Source: Sphingobacteriales bacterium TSM_CSS
GTDB lineage: Bacteria; Bacteroidota; Bacteroidia; Chitinophagales; UBA2359
Length of the DNA: 64,000 nt
Assembly (NCBI GenBank): GCA_002212985.1
Contig: NBMY01000086.1
Coordinates: 1 to 64,000 of the forward strand
Direction of reading: 5' to 3'
Shown here one piece after another: positions 1-8,875 of the stretch. The notes under the pieces are model-generated. The model was not told where the DNA came from and did not search any database. It saw nothing but the letters and a program-made list of their open reading frames with translations. The position numbers and the translations under genes were made by a program. Position 1 is the first letter of the stretch, and each line of letters begins with the position of its first letter.

Positions 1-84
1 TAGCTGATTTATTTTGGACAGCCTTTTAAGCAAAAAGCAGGAATTAAAAATAGCATGAAACAGCTATCTAAATAGCTTTTTTTG

Positions 85-92
85 TACTTTTG
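85..92 (+). promoter_or_regulatory. Candidate Bacteroidota -7 box
   Basis: TACTTTTG matches TAnnTTTG exactly. No -33 TTTG is seen at the usual spacing, and the start codon of mod lies nearly 390 bases further on, so any transcript would first cross the hairpin at 95-147. Confidence 0.3.
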
Positions 93-94
93 TA

Positions 95-147
95 GCATGC
101 TATTGCGCAAATACCACCAATAGAGCGGTATTTGCGCAATAATATGC
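95..147. repeat. Long inverted repeat (hairpin)
   Basis: Arms 95-115 and 127-147 pair over 21 bases with only two mismatched positions; the inner 15 bases (TATTGCGCAAATACC) are perfect. The loop is 11 bases. No T-tract follows, so it is not a typical terminator. It could be an operator, an RNA structure in the leader or the end of a mobile or cassette element. Confidence 0.7.
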
Positions 148-346
148 GGAGATAACTAAGTTACCACCAATGCTAAGACAGACGACACAGCAAGACAATG
201 ACTAAAAATGGACTCGACATACAGACCATATCGACCAAGCGGACAGACAAACAGACTGACCGTGTTTTGCTATTGGGACAGGTGACAGAAAATAAACAAA
301 AAGCCCACCCTTCGCATTTTTTAAAATTTCTTTTAGCCTACACACA

Positions 347-408
347 AGTGGCACATTTGGCTTTGCCAGACACGCAAGCCGACCCTTCGCAAAGCCAAAA
401 GAGCCACT
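347..408. repeat. Palindromic element, left flank of RM operon
   Basis: Arms 347-366 (AGTGGCACATTTGGCTTTGC) and 389-408 pair at 18 of 20 positions around a 22-base loop. The mismatches sit in an ACA versus TCT pattern that recurs in the element at 6730-6800. To the left lies a stretch (about 304-336) whose reverse complement resembles the sequence right of the downstream element (AAAAGAAATTTT followed by an A-run and TGC). The RM operon is therefore bracketed by related elements in inverted orientation. Confidence 0.6.
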
Positions 409-478
409 TTTTTGCCCACGCACCAATGACGATAAAGACACTTAAAAACGTAAATTAGCGAATTCATACAAAGACGAA

Positions 479-3400
479 ATGAGTAAAGAAAATTCAATAG
501 ACCAGTTAAAGTTTTTCCTAAAGGAAATGTTCCAGTTCAACGCCAATGACCTGGACTTTGGGATTTACAGAATATACAATCTCAAACGAAAAGAGATTGA
601 AAATTTCATTGACGGTAAAGACGAACAATGTCTTGAACCTATCATCAATAAAACGCTTGAACTAGTTAGCAACATTGAAAAGCAAGTTGAACTGACAAGC
701 CTGACTGCTTACCTGAAAAAATTTAATCAGGAAAGTTTGGTGAACGACCCTGCTGGTAACTTTGAGAAAATACAGCAACTCATTATCAATTTTGGCGACA
801 CTGACCAAGAAAAAGAAAGTCTGACTGCTGCACTAACTGCTTCCACTAAGGAGTTTAACATCACTGACGAGATAAAGGACAAAATCTACAATCACATTCT
901 CGGCTATTTTGAAATGTATTACTCTAACGGAGATTTTGGCTACAACAACCGCAGCAGAAATCTTTACAAAGTTCCATATGAAGCCGACTATGACGGCAAC
1001 GACACAATGTTCCATTGGAAACACAAAGGCAGTTTATATATCAAAACAGGTAATTCATTTAACGCCATTAAGTTCAAGCTAAAGCACCTTGACAAAGAAT
1101 TTGAATTGCGTTTGGAAACCAATGATGACAGCACAAGCGAAGAAGTTGCCCGTAACAACAACAAAGACACCAAGCTAAAGCACTACAAATTCAACCGATT
1201 TGAAGAAAAAGACGGCATTACACGAATTGTATTTAACCTTTCTGATTCTTCCACCACCAAAGCCGATTTATTCAAATCCTTGTTCAAAGAAGTTTTCAAG
1301 AGCAAAGCGAATTTAGACAACTACCTATTTGCTGATGACAAACCTGTATTTAATGACCTGACCGATGATTACGACAAAGTTCAGGATGGCAGTGTGAAAG
1401 GCATTGGGGCATTAAGAGTAAACCGCAAAACCTTGCTCAACAAAGTCAATAAAAACTTTGAGCGTGGCAACAAAATTGAAATCATTACCGAAAACGGTCA
1501 AGACCGCTTTTCTGATGAAACACTTGAAACCATTTATAATATTGACCAAAAGCTAAACAGTTTTTACATAGGCAACGACAGTGACTATTTCATTCACGAA
1601 AACTTGCAGGAGTTTTTAACGCAGGAAAAAGAACGCTACATCAAAAACCATATCCTTAGCGACCTGAAAAGCATTTTGGATGGCAAGCTGGACAACACAA
1701 CTTTGATTATTGCCAAAGCATTTGAAATGGTAAGCAGCCGCATTATTGAGTTTTTGAGTGCCATTGAAGAGTTTCAGAAAAAACTCTTTACCATGAAAAA
1801 GAAAGTGGTGGAAAGCGAATACTGCTTGACCATTGACAACATTGACGATAAATACTACAAAGAAATTCTTGACAATAAAGCCCAGCTTACCGAATGGGAA
1901 AACCTGTTTAGCATAAAAGTAAAAACGATTGCCGACCTAAAAGCCCAACCCACATTAGTATTGGACACCAAATTTTTTAAGCAGAATGACGGAAGCAATC
2001 CCTTTAAAGACAAAATACTGGCTGAGATAGAAAACTTGGATGAGCGAACAAATGGGCTATTGATTAATTCAGAGAATTATCAGGCACTTTCGATTTTAGA
2101 AGATAAATACCGAGGTAAAATTAAATGTAATTATATAGACCCCCCATATAATGCAAAATCTTCATCAATAATTTATAAAAATCATTTTAAGCATTCTTCA
2201 TGGGCTTCTTTTATGTTCAATAGACTTCAAAAGGGCTCTCGGCTTTTAAACAATCGTGGTATTCAAATAACAGCTATTGACGAAAATGAACACGAAAATT
2301 TAGGGCTTATTTTAGATGAAGTATTTCCAAACTACAGTAAAACTTGCGTCTCAGTTATTCATAATCCTGGTGGCATACAAGGCGATAACTTTGCATACAG
2401 CCACGAGTATGCATACTTTGTATATCCAAGGATTAAACGTCTAATAGGTCTCGAAAATAGAGAAGATAATGCAGACGTTCGGAACTTTATGAACACAGCA
2501 AAGGGTAATACCACAAATTATCTGCGCACCTCTGGAGCTAATTGTTTTTATCCAGTAATTATTGAAGACGGTGAAGTAATTGGTTTTGGAGATGTTTGTG
2601 AAGATGATTACCACCCAACTGCTAATGTTCAAAATGATGATGGCACAATATCAGTCTATCCAATCGATGCTGATGGAGTTGAAAGAAAATGGGTATTCGC
2701 AAGACAGTCAGTTGAAGAAATTCAGGATGATTTAAGTGTTGAATTTAACGAACAAAGGGGAGTTTATGAGATAATAAGAACAAAATCGGAACTGAATTAC
2801 AAAACTGTTTGGACAGCAAAAAAATATAATGCAAAATCAAATGGAACCTCCTTATTAACCAACATACTTGGGAAAAGCAATAAATTTTCATTCCCCAAGT
2901 CATTGTATTTGGTCGTTGATTGCATAGATGCATCTACACATGACCAAAATGATGCAATCATTTTGGATTATTTTGCTGGCTCAGGAACTACAGGTCATGC
3001 CGTAATTTACGCTAACAAGAATAATGATGAATCAAAGAAGAAATATATTCTTGTTGAAATGGGTAAATACTTTGATGATGTTACTAAAGTTAGAATTCAA
3101 AAAGTAATTTACTCATTAAATTGGAAAAAGGGGAAACCACTAGATAACAATGGTTCTAAGAATCATATTTTCAAATACATCGTCCTTGAACAATATGAAG
3201 ACATGTTAGACGCAATTGAACAGTTTGAAGGAGCAACTCCCAAAAATCTTCCGTTAAAATATCTCTACAAACCCGAACTCAATAAAATCAACAGCACTTT
3301 AGACCTAAGCAAGCCATTCAGCAATAAAATCAAATACGGTCAGCCAACCAAAGAAGGTTTTGTGGATTTGGTGGACACTTACAATTATTTACAGGGCTAT

Positions 3401-3670
3401 GAATTAAAAAGCATCAAGCCTTACACTATTGGCAAGAAGTATTATAAAGTGGTGGAAACCGCAGACACATTGGTTATTTGGCGTGATATTGCTTTAGGCG
3501 AAGATGACAGCAAAGCCATTAAAGAAATTGCAGAGAAATACCCCGAAGCCACACAAATAGAAGTTAATTACGATTTCAACATACTGGCAACGCTAAAAGA
3601 CAAACAACTGGAAGTTGGCAAAAGGTTATTGGGTCTTTCAGTTATTCACGCAGACATTTTCAATCAGTAA
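479..3670 (+). CDS. mod: Type III RM system DNA methyltransferase (Mod)
   Basis: This is a predicted adenine-N6 DNA methyltransferase, the modification and recognition subunit of a type III restriction system. DPPY (catalytic motif IV, residues 554-557) precedes DYFAGSGTT (AdoMet-binding motif I, 830-838), the beta-class order used by Mod proteins. The region between them should hold the target recognition domain. At 1063 residues it is longer than classic Mod proteins (about 650) because of a roughly 500-residue N-terminal extension, a form I know from other Bacteroidota. The ATG at 479 is the first start in frame. Its stop is 5 bases before the res start, so the two are cotranscribed. Wobble usage shifts from C-rich to T-rich between about 2060 and 3240, which may reflect exchange of the recognition segment. 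Confidence 0.9.
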   Translation: MSKENSIDQLKFFLKEMFQFNANDLDFGIYRIYNLKRKEIENFIDGKDEQCLEPIINKTLELVSNIEKQVELTSLTAYLKKFNQESLVNDPAGNFEKIQQLIINFGDTDQEKESLTAALTASTKEFNITDEIKDKIYNHILGYFEMYYSNGDFGYNNRSRNLYKVPYEADYDGNDTMFHWKHKGSLYIKTGNSFNAIKFKLKHLDKEFELRLETNDDSTSEEVARNNNKDTKLKHYKFNRFEEKDGITRIVFNLSDSSTTKADLFKSLFKEVFKSKANLDNYLFADDKPVFNDLTDDYDKVQDGSVKGIGALRVNRKTLLNKVNKNFERGNKIEIITENGQDRFSDETLETIYNIDQKLNSFYIGNDSDYFIHENLQEFLTQEKERYIKNHILSDLKSILDGKLDNTTLIIAKAFEMVSSRIIEFLSAIEEFQKKLFTMKKKVVESEYCLTIDNIDDKYYKEILDNKAQLTEWENLFSIKVKTIADLKAQPTLVLDTKFFKQNDGSNPFKDKILAEIENLDERTNGLLINSENYQALSILEDKYRGKIKCNYIDPPYNAKSSSIIYKNHFKHSSWASFMFNRLQKGSRLLNNRGIQITAIDENEHENLGLILDEVFPNYSKTCVSVIHNPGGIQGDNFAYSHEYAYFVYPRIKRLIGLENREDNADVRNFMNTAKGNTTNYLRTSGANCFYPVIIEDGEVIGFGDVCEDDYHPTANVQNDDGTISVYPIDADGVERKWVFARQSVEEIQDDLSVEFNEQRGVYEIIRTKSELNYKTVWTAKKYNAKSNGTSLLTNILGKSNKFSFPKSLYLVVDCIDASTHDQNDAIILDYFAGSGTTGHAVIYANKNNDESKKKYILVEMGKYFDDVTKVRIQKVIYSLNWKKGKPLDNNGSKNHIFKYIVLEQYEDMLDAIEQFEGATPKNLPLKYLYKPELNKINSTLDLSKPFSNKIKYGQPTKEGFVDLVDTYNYLQGYELKSIKPYTIGKKYYKVVETADTLVIWRDIALGEDDSKAIKEIAEKYPEATQIEVNYDFNILATLKDKQLEVGKRLLGLSVIHADIFNQ

Positions 3671-3675
3671 TCCCA

Positions 3676-6600
3676 ATGGAATTAAAGCTATATCAACATA
3701 TACGCAAGCATTTCCTGAAGGAAACGATTGATTTATTCGATAAATCCACACAGGAAAGAATTGAAGCCTTTGATGCTTCAATTGGCTTGGACGAGAAAAT
3801 TTTAGATGCAGTAAAAAAGTATCTGAAAGCTTACAACACTTATCTGGAAGCACATAAGCAAAATAAAGTTACGCTTCGCTATTATCAGGTTTTAGCGATT
3901 TACTTTACCGAAGTGTTTTTCAGAAACAGAGACAACAAGGAGTTTGAAGATTTTGCAAAAAGTGCTTTGGCTTATTGGATGGCAACTGGTAGCGGTAAGA
4001 CAATGATAATGCACATCAATGTTTTTCAGTTTATAGAACACAACAAAGGATTTAAAGACCTTGAAATTATCATCACAACTCCAGGCGTAAATCTAATTCA
4101 TCAACACGAACGGGAAGTAACGCCTTTGGTGGAATACCTGAATAAAATTCACCGCAATAAAATCAGGTTTACTATTGACACTACAAGTGCCTTGCTGAAC
4201 AAAGCAGATGACTTTTTTGATTTTCCTGACAACAAGAAATATCAACGTTTGATATTGGTAGATGAAGCCCACATTGGTTTGGGAACAAGTCAAAAAGATG
4301 ATGAAGGTGAATTTTTGAAATTAAGAAGAAGGCTTAATATCAAACACAGTTTTCTGTTTGAGTATTCGGCAACATTCCACAATCTTGACAGCAAACTGGA
4401 AAACGAATACAGCAAATCCATCATTTACGATTACAACTACAATCTGTTTTATCGTGACGGTTATGGTAAAGACTTTTACTTCGAGAAAATAAATGCGGAT
4501 GTATTGCTAAACGGCAGCTTGGATGACAACCTTGCCTTAAACCTTAAAGTGATTGAAGAGAAGTTAGATGTATTCAACAAACTGGACTACTCCGACATCA
4601 AAGACCTTTTTTCGGCAACTACATTTCCTGACCGTCCGCTAATTGCCTTTATGGGTAACACCGTAAACGACAAAAAAGATGAAGGAAAAAAAGGCGATGA
4701 TGAACTTTCGGATATTTCAAAAATTGTGGACTATCTCGCCAAACTATCAGAAACGGAAAGAGTGAAGTTTAAAAATGTATTCAACAACGATTACAAGGGA
4801 AAGCTTCGCCTGACAAGAAACACTCAGGCAGATGATGAAATATTACTTTCCTACGGAACAGGCGACTATTGGGGAATTATCAATGTTGGTAATGGTTTAA
4901 ACTTTATCAATGATTACAAAGGCGACAATGTAGAGAAAGTAACCAGCACTTCGGTTGTCATCAGCAATATTGAAAAATATCTTTTTGAGAATATAGACAA
5001 ACCACAATCGCCCATCAATGTATTGATTGGTAGTAGAAAATTTGCTGAAGGTTGGAACTGTTTCCGTGTTTCGGTAATCGGGTTGATTAATTTGGGTAAA
5101 ACCAAAGGCAATAAAATCATTCAGATTTTTGGTCGTGGCGTTCGTTTGAAAGGTTTAAAAAATGATGGTAAGCGAAAAGACCTGAACCATATTGAAGACT
5201 ATTTTTCACTAACACATTCTGACTTTGACAAACTGAAAAGATTAGAAACGCTTTGCGTATTCAGTTTGCAAAGAAGCTACCTTGAAACCTTTACAGAAGC
5301 CGTAAGCAGTGAATTGGAAATCACAAAAACCTTTGAAATCTCTGTTAATCCAAGTTTAATAAAACTCAATAGCGGTGATGTTTCTTTTGACACCTACAAA
5401 AAGGACTTAAAGATTTTCAAACTTTCTAAAACTTCGGTTGATGTTAAAAGAGTTTTACTCTATCCCTATGATAAAAAGGTAGAGTATGAATTTGTATTAG
5501 ACGGAAAGCATCAAAAATCGGCAATCAATAATTTTAGCTTTAGTCTTGATTATCGGACAAACCGAAATGATGAAGGAAAAAACATAAAAAACACGCTTAA
5601 GCAGGTAAATGACAAGCATTCTGCATTTATCAATTATCAGCCATTCGTGAAAACCCTTGCAGAGCAAGCGGAAGAATCAAACATTCAGTTATACAAAGCA
5701 GGTGCAGCACTTTCTGAAATAAAAGTTGATGATGTATTGGCTTACATTGATGAAATAAAATACAAAGAAGAATTGCCCGAATTGGACTTTGACTTTACCG
5801 AGAATGTGAACACCAAAATCGGGGAAGAATTTGTAAAGAAAGTCCGCAATAAAATTAACTGGCATTTAAACAGCAGTATTTACCAATACGAAGAAGAATT
5901 GAAACAAAGCACAGGCGAAATCAAAGGTGATTTTATTGAGAAATACACATTGGTAAAGTCTTTTAAGCTATCCAAGAAAGTTGGAGCAACAACTAAACAG
6001 AAAACAGAGAAGGAACTGAATCAGGAGATTGCAGACTTTACAAAAACCATTCGTGACATTGAAAACGCTTTAATCATTGACAAAATCGGGAACCATATTT
6101 ACGAACCTTTACTTCGAGAAAATAAACTGGTTTTAAAAGACGATGTAAAACTTACTCCTGACAAACTCAATGATGGTGAAAAGAAATTCGTAAAAGATTT
6201 TGCAGCTTATATCAAAGAGAAACCTGAAAAGTTCAAAGACTTTGATGTATATCTTATGCGAAATGTTGAATCGCTAAAATCAATCGGTATTTACCTGAAT
6301 GACGATTCAGAAGTATTCTATCCTGACTTCATTATGTGGCTAATTGGCAAAGACAAAGTTTACATCAACTTCATTGACCCAAAAGGTCAAATGGGAACAA
6401 AGGACTTTGCAACCGAACAATACAAAGAGAAAGTAACCATTGCCGATAAAGCCACCAACCCGACACTGCCAAACATTGAAAAGGAGTTGAAACGAATCCA
6501 TAAAAAAGAATTTTCGCTTAACTCATTCATTCTGCTTCGTGACAGTTCAGAACTTGGTAAAATCGCAAAAGCAGACTGGAAAAAGGAAAATATGATTGCT

Positions 6601-6717
6601 AAGAATATTTTACGTCTTGACTGGCACAAACTGGACGAGAAAGAAAACAATGCAGACCAAGATAAATTAGTTGACAATAAAACGTATTTGGATTGGATAT
6701 TAGAAAAGACTATATAA
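3676..6717 (+). CDS. res: Type III RM system restriction subunit (Res)
   Basis: This is the helicase-nuclease subunit that with Mod cleaves DNA carrying unmodified sites. It has a superfamily 2 helicase core: Walker A ATGSGKT (residues 103-109), the DEAH box (196-199) and a motif VI-like QIFGRGVRL (about 483). The C-terminus has a PD-(D/E)XK nuclease signature, with YPDF near 882 and DPKG about 20 residues later. The length (1013) is normal for Res. All key motifs are intact, so the system looks functional. It starts 5 bases after the mod stop. A palindromic element related to the one upstream of mod follows the stop. Confidence 0.92.
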   Translation: MELKLYQHIRKHFLKETIDLFDKSTQERIEAFDASIGLDEKILDAVKKYLKAYNTYLEAHKQNKVTLRYYQVLAIYFTEVFFRNRDNKEFEDFAKSALAYWMATGSGKTMIMHINVFQFIEHNKGFKDLEIIITTPGVNLIHQHEREVTPLVEYLNKIHRNKIRFTIDTTSALLNKADDFFDFPDNKKYQRLILVDEAHIGLGTSQKDDEGEFLKLRRRLNIKHSFLFEYSATFHNLDSKLENEYSKSIIYDYNYNLFYRDGYGKDFYFEKINADVLLNGSLDDNLALNLKVIEEKLDVFNKLDYSDIKDLFSATTFPDRPLIAFMGNTVNDKKDEGKKGDDELSDISKIVDYLAKLSETERVKFKNVFNNDYKGKLRLTRNTQADDEILLSYGTGDYWGIINVGNGLNFINDYKGDNVEKVTSTSVVISNIEKYLFENIDKPQSPINVLIGSRKFAEGWNCFRVSVIGLINLGKTKGNKIIQIFGRGVRLKGLKNDGKRKDLNHIEDYFSLTHSDFDKLKRLETLCVFSLQRSYLETFTEAVSSELEITKTFEISVNPSLIKLNSGDVSFDTYKKDLKIFKLSKTSVDVKRVLLYPYDKKVEYEFVLDGKHQKSAINNFSFSLDYRTNRNDEGKNIKNTLKQVNDKHSAFINYQPFVKTLAEQAEESNIQLYKAGAALSEIKVDDVLAYIDEIKYKEELPELDFDFTENVNTKIGEEFVKKVRNKINWHLNSSIYQYEEELKQSTGEIKGDFIEKYTLVKSFKLSKKVGATTKQKTEKELNQEIADFTKTIRDIENALIIDKIGNHIYEPLLRENKLVLKDDVKLTPDKLNDGEKKFVKDFAAYIKEKPEKFKDFDVYLMRNVESLKSIGIYLNDDSEVFYPDFIMWLIGKDKVYINFIDPKGQMGTKDFATEQYKEKVTIADKATNPTLPNIEKELKRIHKKEFSLNSFILLRDSSELGKIAKADWKKENMIAKNILRLDWHKLDEKENNADQDKLVDNKTYLDWILEKTI

Positions 6718-6729
6718 ACCCACGCTATT

Positions 6730-6800
6730 TGCAAGCACATTGCCAAAGCCGCACAAGCCGAACCGCAGACCAAGGCTTTGTCAAAGAGCTTGCAAAGCCT
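6730..6800. repeat. Palindromic element, right flank of RM operon
   Basis: A left arm of about 23 bases (TTTGCAAGCACATTGCCAAA then GCC) pairs with a right arm ending CAAAGAGCTTGCAAAG, with only a few mismatches. The ACA/TCT asymmetry and a CAAGCCGAACC-like loop resemble the element at 347-408. It is followed at about 6810-6835 by the A/T-rich string that appears inverted left of the upstream element. Confidence 0.55.
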
Positions 6801-6908
6801 ACGCAAGAGAAAAGAAATTTTTAAAAATGCCCCACCGCACGACAAAAGACAATGAAAACAGCAGCAACAAATAGACCGACAAACCACGGCAGACAAGGAA
6901 GCACTGGT

Positions 6909-7040
6909 GGTAACAGCGTGTTGCCTCAATTGGCGGTGACGTGCAAAATTGAAGCTGAGAGCTTCTATCAAACTTTTGTGCAGGTTGACAGTGTAGTGCT
7001 CCGAAATCGCCAACTGCGGCAACACGCAAAACGTTATGCG
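6909..7040 (+). repeat. attC-like cassette boundary 1
   Basis: This is an imperfect palindrome of about 130 bases. The left end GGTAACA plus GCGTGTTGCC (6909-6925) pairs with the right end GGCAACACGC...GTTATGC (7018-7039), and inner arms (about 6928-6936 and 7006-7014) also pair. The outer ends resemble the RYYYAAC (R'') and GTTRRRY (R') cores of integron attC sites, in the orientation expected at the 3' end of plus-strand cassettes. It contains a GTGCTCCGAAAT string shared with the element at 10487-10616. Confidence 0.55.
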
Positions 7041-7107
7041 TCACCCTATTACCGACCAAACTTAACATAGACATAAAAACAAAAAAGTAACTTTGACATC
7101 AAAAAAT

Positions 7108-7563
7108 ATGACGAACAATAAAGCAACATCTTCTGCAACGACATTCCGAATGGAAACAGCAATTGCAATTAACATCAAAGCATCGGCAGACAAGATAATG
7201 GCTTTGCTAACCAATACTACTGACTTCACAAAGTGGAACTCAACAGTTATTTCGGTAGACGGACAAATTAAACAAGGAGAAAAAATAAAACTTGTTTCAA
7301 AACTCGACCCCAAAAGAACTTTTAACCTTAAAGTTTCACAGTTGACACCTACGACAATGGTTTGGCAAGACGGTTTTGCTCCAATGTTTTCAGGAGTTAG
7401 GACATTTTCATTGACACCTAAATCAGACGGAACAACTGACTTTTCTATGGTTGAAGTGTTCAAAGGAATAATGCTACCAATGATAAAAGGCTCGTTGCCC
7501 GACTTCAAACCCAACTTTGAGCAATATGCTTTGGACTTAAAAACGGCAGCAGAAAAACAGTAA
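7108..7563 (+). CDS. SRPBCC (START/Bet v1-like) family protein
   Basis: This is a small single-domain protein of about 151 residues. The pattern of an N-terminal strand, KASADKIMALLTNTTDFTKWNS, then alternating strands and a C-terminal helix ending in LKTAAEKQ is typical of SRPBCC proteins, which form a hydrophobic ligand pocket. No substrate can be inferred. I chose the ATG at 7108; the same frame is open from a TTG at 7093. It begins 68 bases after the attC-like element, as expected for the first gene of a cassette. It lies 18 bases before the next gene, with which it probably forms one transcript. Confidence 0.75.
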   Translation: MTNNKATSSATTFRMETAIAINIKASADKIMALLTNTTDFTKWNSTVISVDGQIKQGEKIKLVSKLDPKRTFNLKVSQLTPTTMVWQDGFAPMFSGVRTFSLTPKSDGTTDFSMVEVFKGIMLPMIKGSLPDFKPNFEQYALDLKTAAEKQ

Positions 7564-7581
7564 CATCAAAACTTTAATAAA

Positions 7582-7986
7582 ATGGCAACTGAAGGAACAA
7601 AAGAAAATCCGTGGAAACTAAAAACTCCACCATTGACATCGGACTACGAAATGTATAAAGATGTAAAAGACGGCAAAGAAGTTATTATGTGTATCGTTGG
7701 CAAGACAACACTTATCTATGACGCAAAATGCCTGACAGACCTACATACAATGCTTAAACAACACGGAGACTGGATGGAGTTAGGAAGTGTAGACGAACAA
7801 AAACCTGCAAAGGAAGGAACTGTTGAAGCTTGGGGACGTTCAGAAAACAATCCAAACGGTGGATGGTATGGACTTAAAAAAGGACTGCGTGGAAGATTTG
7901 GAATGTATATCCCGCCTTTAATGGAAAAACTTGGACTTGCCGAAGTAACACATGATGCAAAGGGAAATAAAATGAGAGCAAAGTGA
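7582..7986 (+). CDS. Conserved protein of unknown function
   Basis: This is a soluble 134-residue protein with no signal peptide or membrane segment. It begins MATEGTKENPWKLKTPP and has a GGWYGLKKGLRGRFGMYIPP segment; the Trp/Gly-rich middle suggests a small globular fold. I recognise the general look of a small Bacteroidota/Actinobacteria family often found next to SRPBCC proteins but cannot name a function. It is separated from the SRPBCC gene by 18 bases and followed by a truncated attC-like end (7997-8016), so the two genes appear to share one cassette. Confidence 0.6.
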   Translation: MATEGTKENPWKLKTPPLTSDYEMYKDVKDGKEVIMCIVGKTTLIYDAKCLTDLHTMLKQHGDWMELGSVDEQKPAKEGTVEAWGRSENNPNGGWYGLKKGLRGRFGMYIPPLMEKLGLAEVTHDAKGNKMRAK

Positions 7987-7996
7987 CACGACTAAC

Positions 7997-8016
7997 AGAA
8001 GGGCGAACGCATAACA
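7997..8016 (+). repeat. Truncated attC-like element (left end only)
   Basis: AGAAGGGCGAACGCATAACA is identical over 20 bases to 9472-9491, the entry into the complete attC-like element there. Only the left core (GCATAAC, 8009-8015) is present; the rest of the palindrome is missing and the next gene starts 22 bases later. This suggests a deletion that fused two cassettes. Confidence 0.5.
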
Positions 8017-8038
8017 GCGGCATTTAAAAGTAACATAT

Positions 8039-8866
8039 ATGGCAAAGGACTTAAATAAGAAAATCCTACTCTTTACGGCAATTGCATATGTTACAACATG
8101 GGTTATTGCATTTGGCATTTATTTTCTGTTTAAAAAGGGGGGCTTAACTAATTACCAACTTAATCTCTATCATTCCTTTGCAGCTATTGGACCAACAATT
8201 TCAGCGTTGATTACCACATATTTATTTTATGGGAATACGGGAGTCAAAAAATTAGTAGGAAAAATTGGATTACGAGTGCTGGACAAAAAAACGATTTTAT
8301 TTATTGTTTCGCCTCTTGCGTTTTTTGGACTTGGTCTCCTAATTTATCCACTTATAAAATCTACTGGATATAGCTTCAGGAACTTTGCTAATCTGAATTG
8401 GACTACTTTAAATGAAATTGTAGTTTGGTTATTACCCCTATTGACCTACTCAATCTTCGAGGAAATTGGATGGAGAGGATTTTTACTTCCACATTTACAA
8501 GAAAAATATACTGCCTGGAGGTCAACTATATTCCTGACAATCATTTGGGCTTTGTGGCATATTCCTTTCTTCTTTTATCGTTTTGATTTTTCTTTGGGTA
8601 TATCAATAGGTTTCTTCTTTGGGATTTTTGTTGGAGCAATAATTTTGACTTCAATTTATAATTCGAGCAAAGGGATGTTGTTACCTGTAATGATATTTCA
8701 CTTTTTAAACAATTTATGTTCCGAGTTTGACAAAGAAATAATTGTAGCTGTATTAAGCGTGGGATTTGTTTTTTTAGCCATTTACATTTATAAAAAATTA
8801 GATACTGAAAATCTAAGTGAAAACAAAAGAACCCAAAATTATTTTTTGAACAATATAAATAATTGA
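8039..8866 (+). CDS. CPBP family intramembrane glutamic endopeptidase
   Basis: This is a multi-pass membrane protein of 275 residues in the CPBP (CaaX protease / bacteriocin-processing; Abi) superfamily. The signatures are EEIGWRGFLLPHL (the EExxxR motif, about 141-153), then ALWHIPFFF and FHFLNN, which provide the catalytic Glu and His residues inside the membrane. Family members process prenylated proteins or peptides, or give immunity to bacteriocins; the substrate here is unknown. It starts just after the truncated attC-like end and is followed by the DUF998 gene after 9 bases, so the pair is probably cotranscribed. Confidence 0.85.
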   Translation: MAKDLNKKILLFTAIAYVTTWVIAFGIYFLFKKGGLTNYQLNLYHSFAAIGPTISALITTYLFYGNTGVKKLVGKIGLRVLDKKTILFIVSPLAFFGLGLLIYPLIKSTGYSFRNFANLNWTTLNEIVVWLLPLLTYSIFEEIGWRGFLLPHLQEKYTAWRSTIFLTIIWALWHIPFFFYRFDFSLGISIGFFFGIFVGAIILTSIYNSSKGMLLPVMIFHFLNNLCSEFDKEIIVAVLSVGFVFLAIYIYKKLDTENLSENKRTQNYFLNNINN

Positions 8867-8875
8867 AGAATTGAA

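Larger units (their letters stand above)
1..478. other. Non-coding leader upstream of the RM operon
   Basis: No convincing gene is seen here; the open frames at 198-458 (+) and 202-441 (-) overlap each other, are low-complexity and carry no recognisable family. The stretch holds a -7-like promoter box (85-92), a long inverted repeat (95-147) and a second palindromic element (347-408) that has a related inverted counterpart downstream of the restriction gene. Confidence 0.6.
6718..7107. other. Non-coding region with two palindromic elements
   Basis: No gene is supported here: the frames at 6387-7025 and 6799-7074 (minus) and 6852-7070 (plus) follow the repeats and have no family resemblance. 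It holds the RM-flanking element (about 6730-6800) and the first complete attC-like element (6909-7040). Confidence 0.6.

Noticed and set aside
95..408. CRISPR array
   Set aside because: There are only two unrelated palindromes here, with no regularly spaced direct repeats.
198..458. Open frames on both strands upstream of mod
   Set aside because: They overlap each other, span the palindromic element at 347-408 and have no family-like sequence.
6852..7070. Plus-strand 72-codon frame in attC-like element 1
   Set aside because: It coincides with the palindrome; sequence conserved for DNA structure explains it better than coding.
6387..7074. Minus-strand frames across the res 3' end and the following region
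   Set aside because: They are shadows of res and of the palindromes, Cys/Ser-rich without domain structure.
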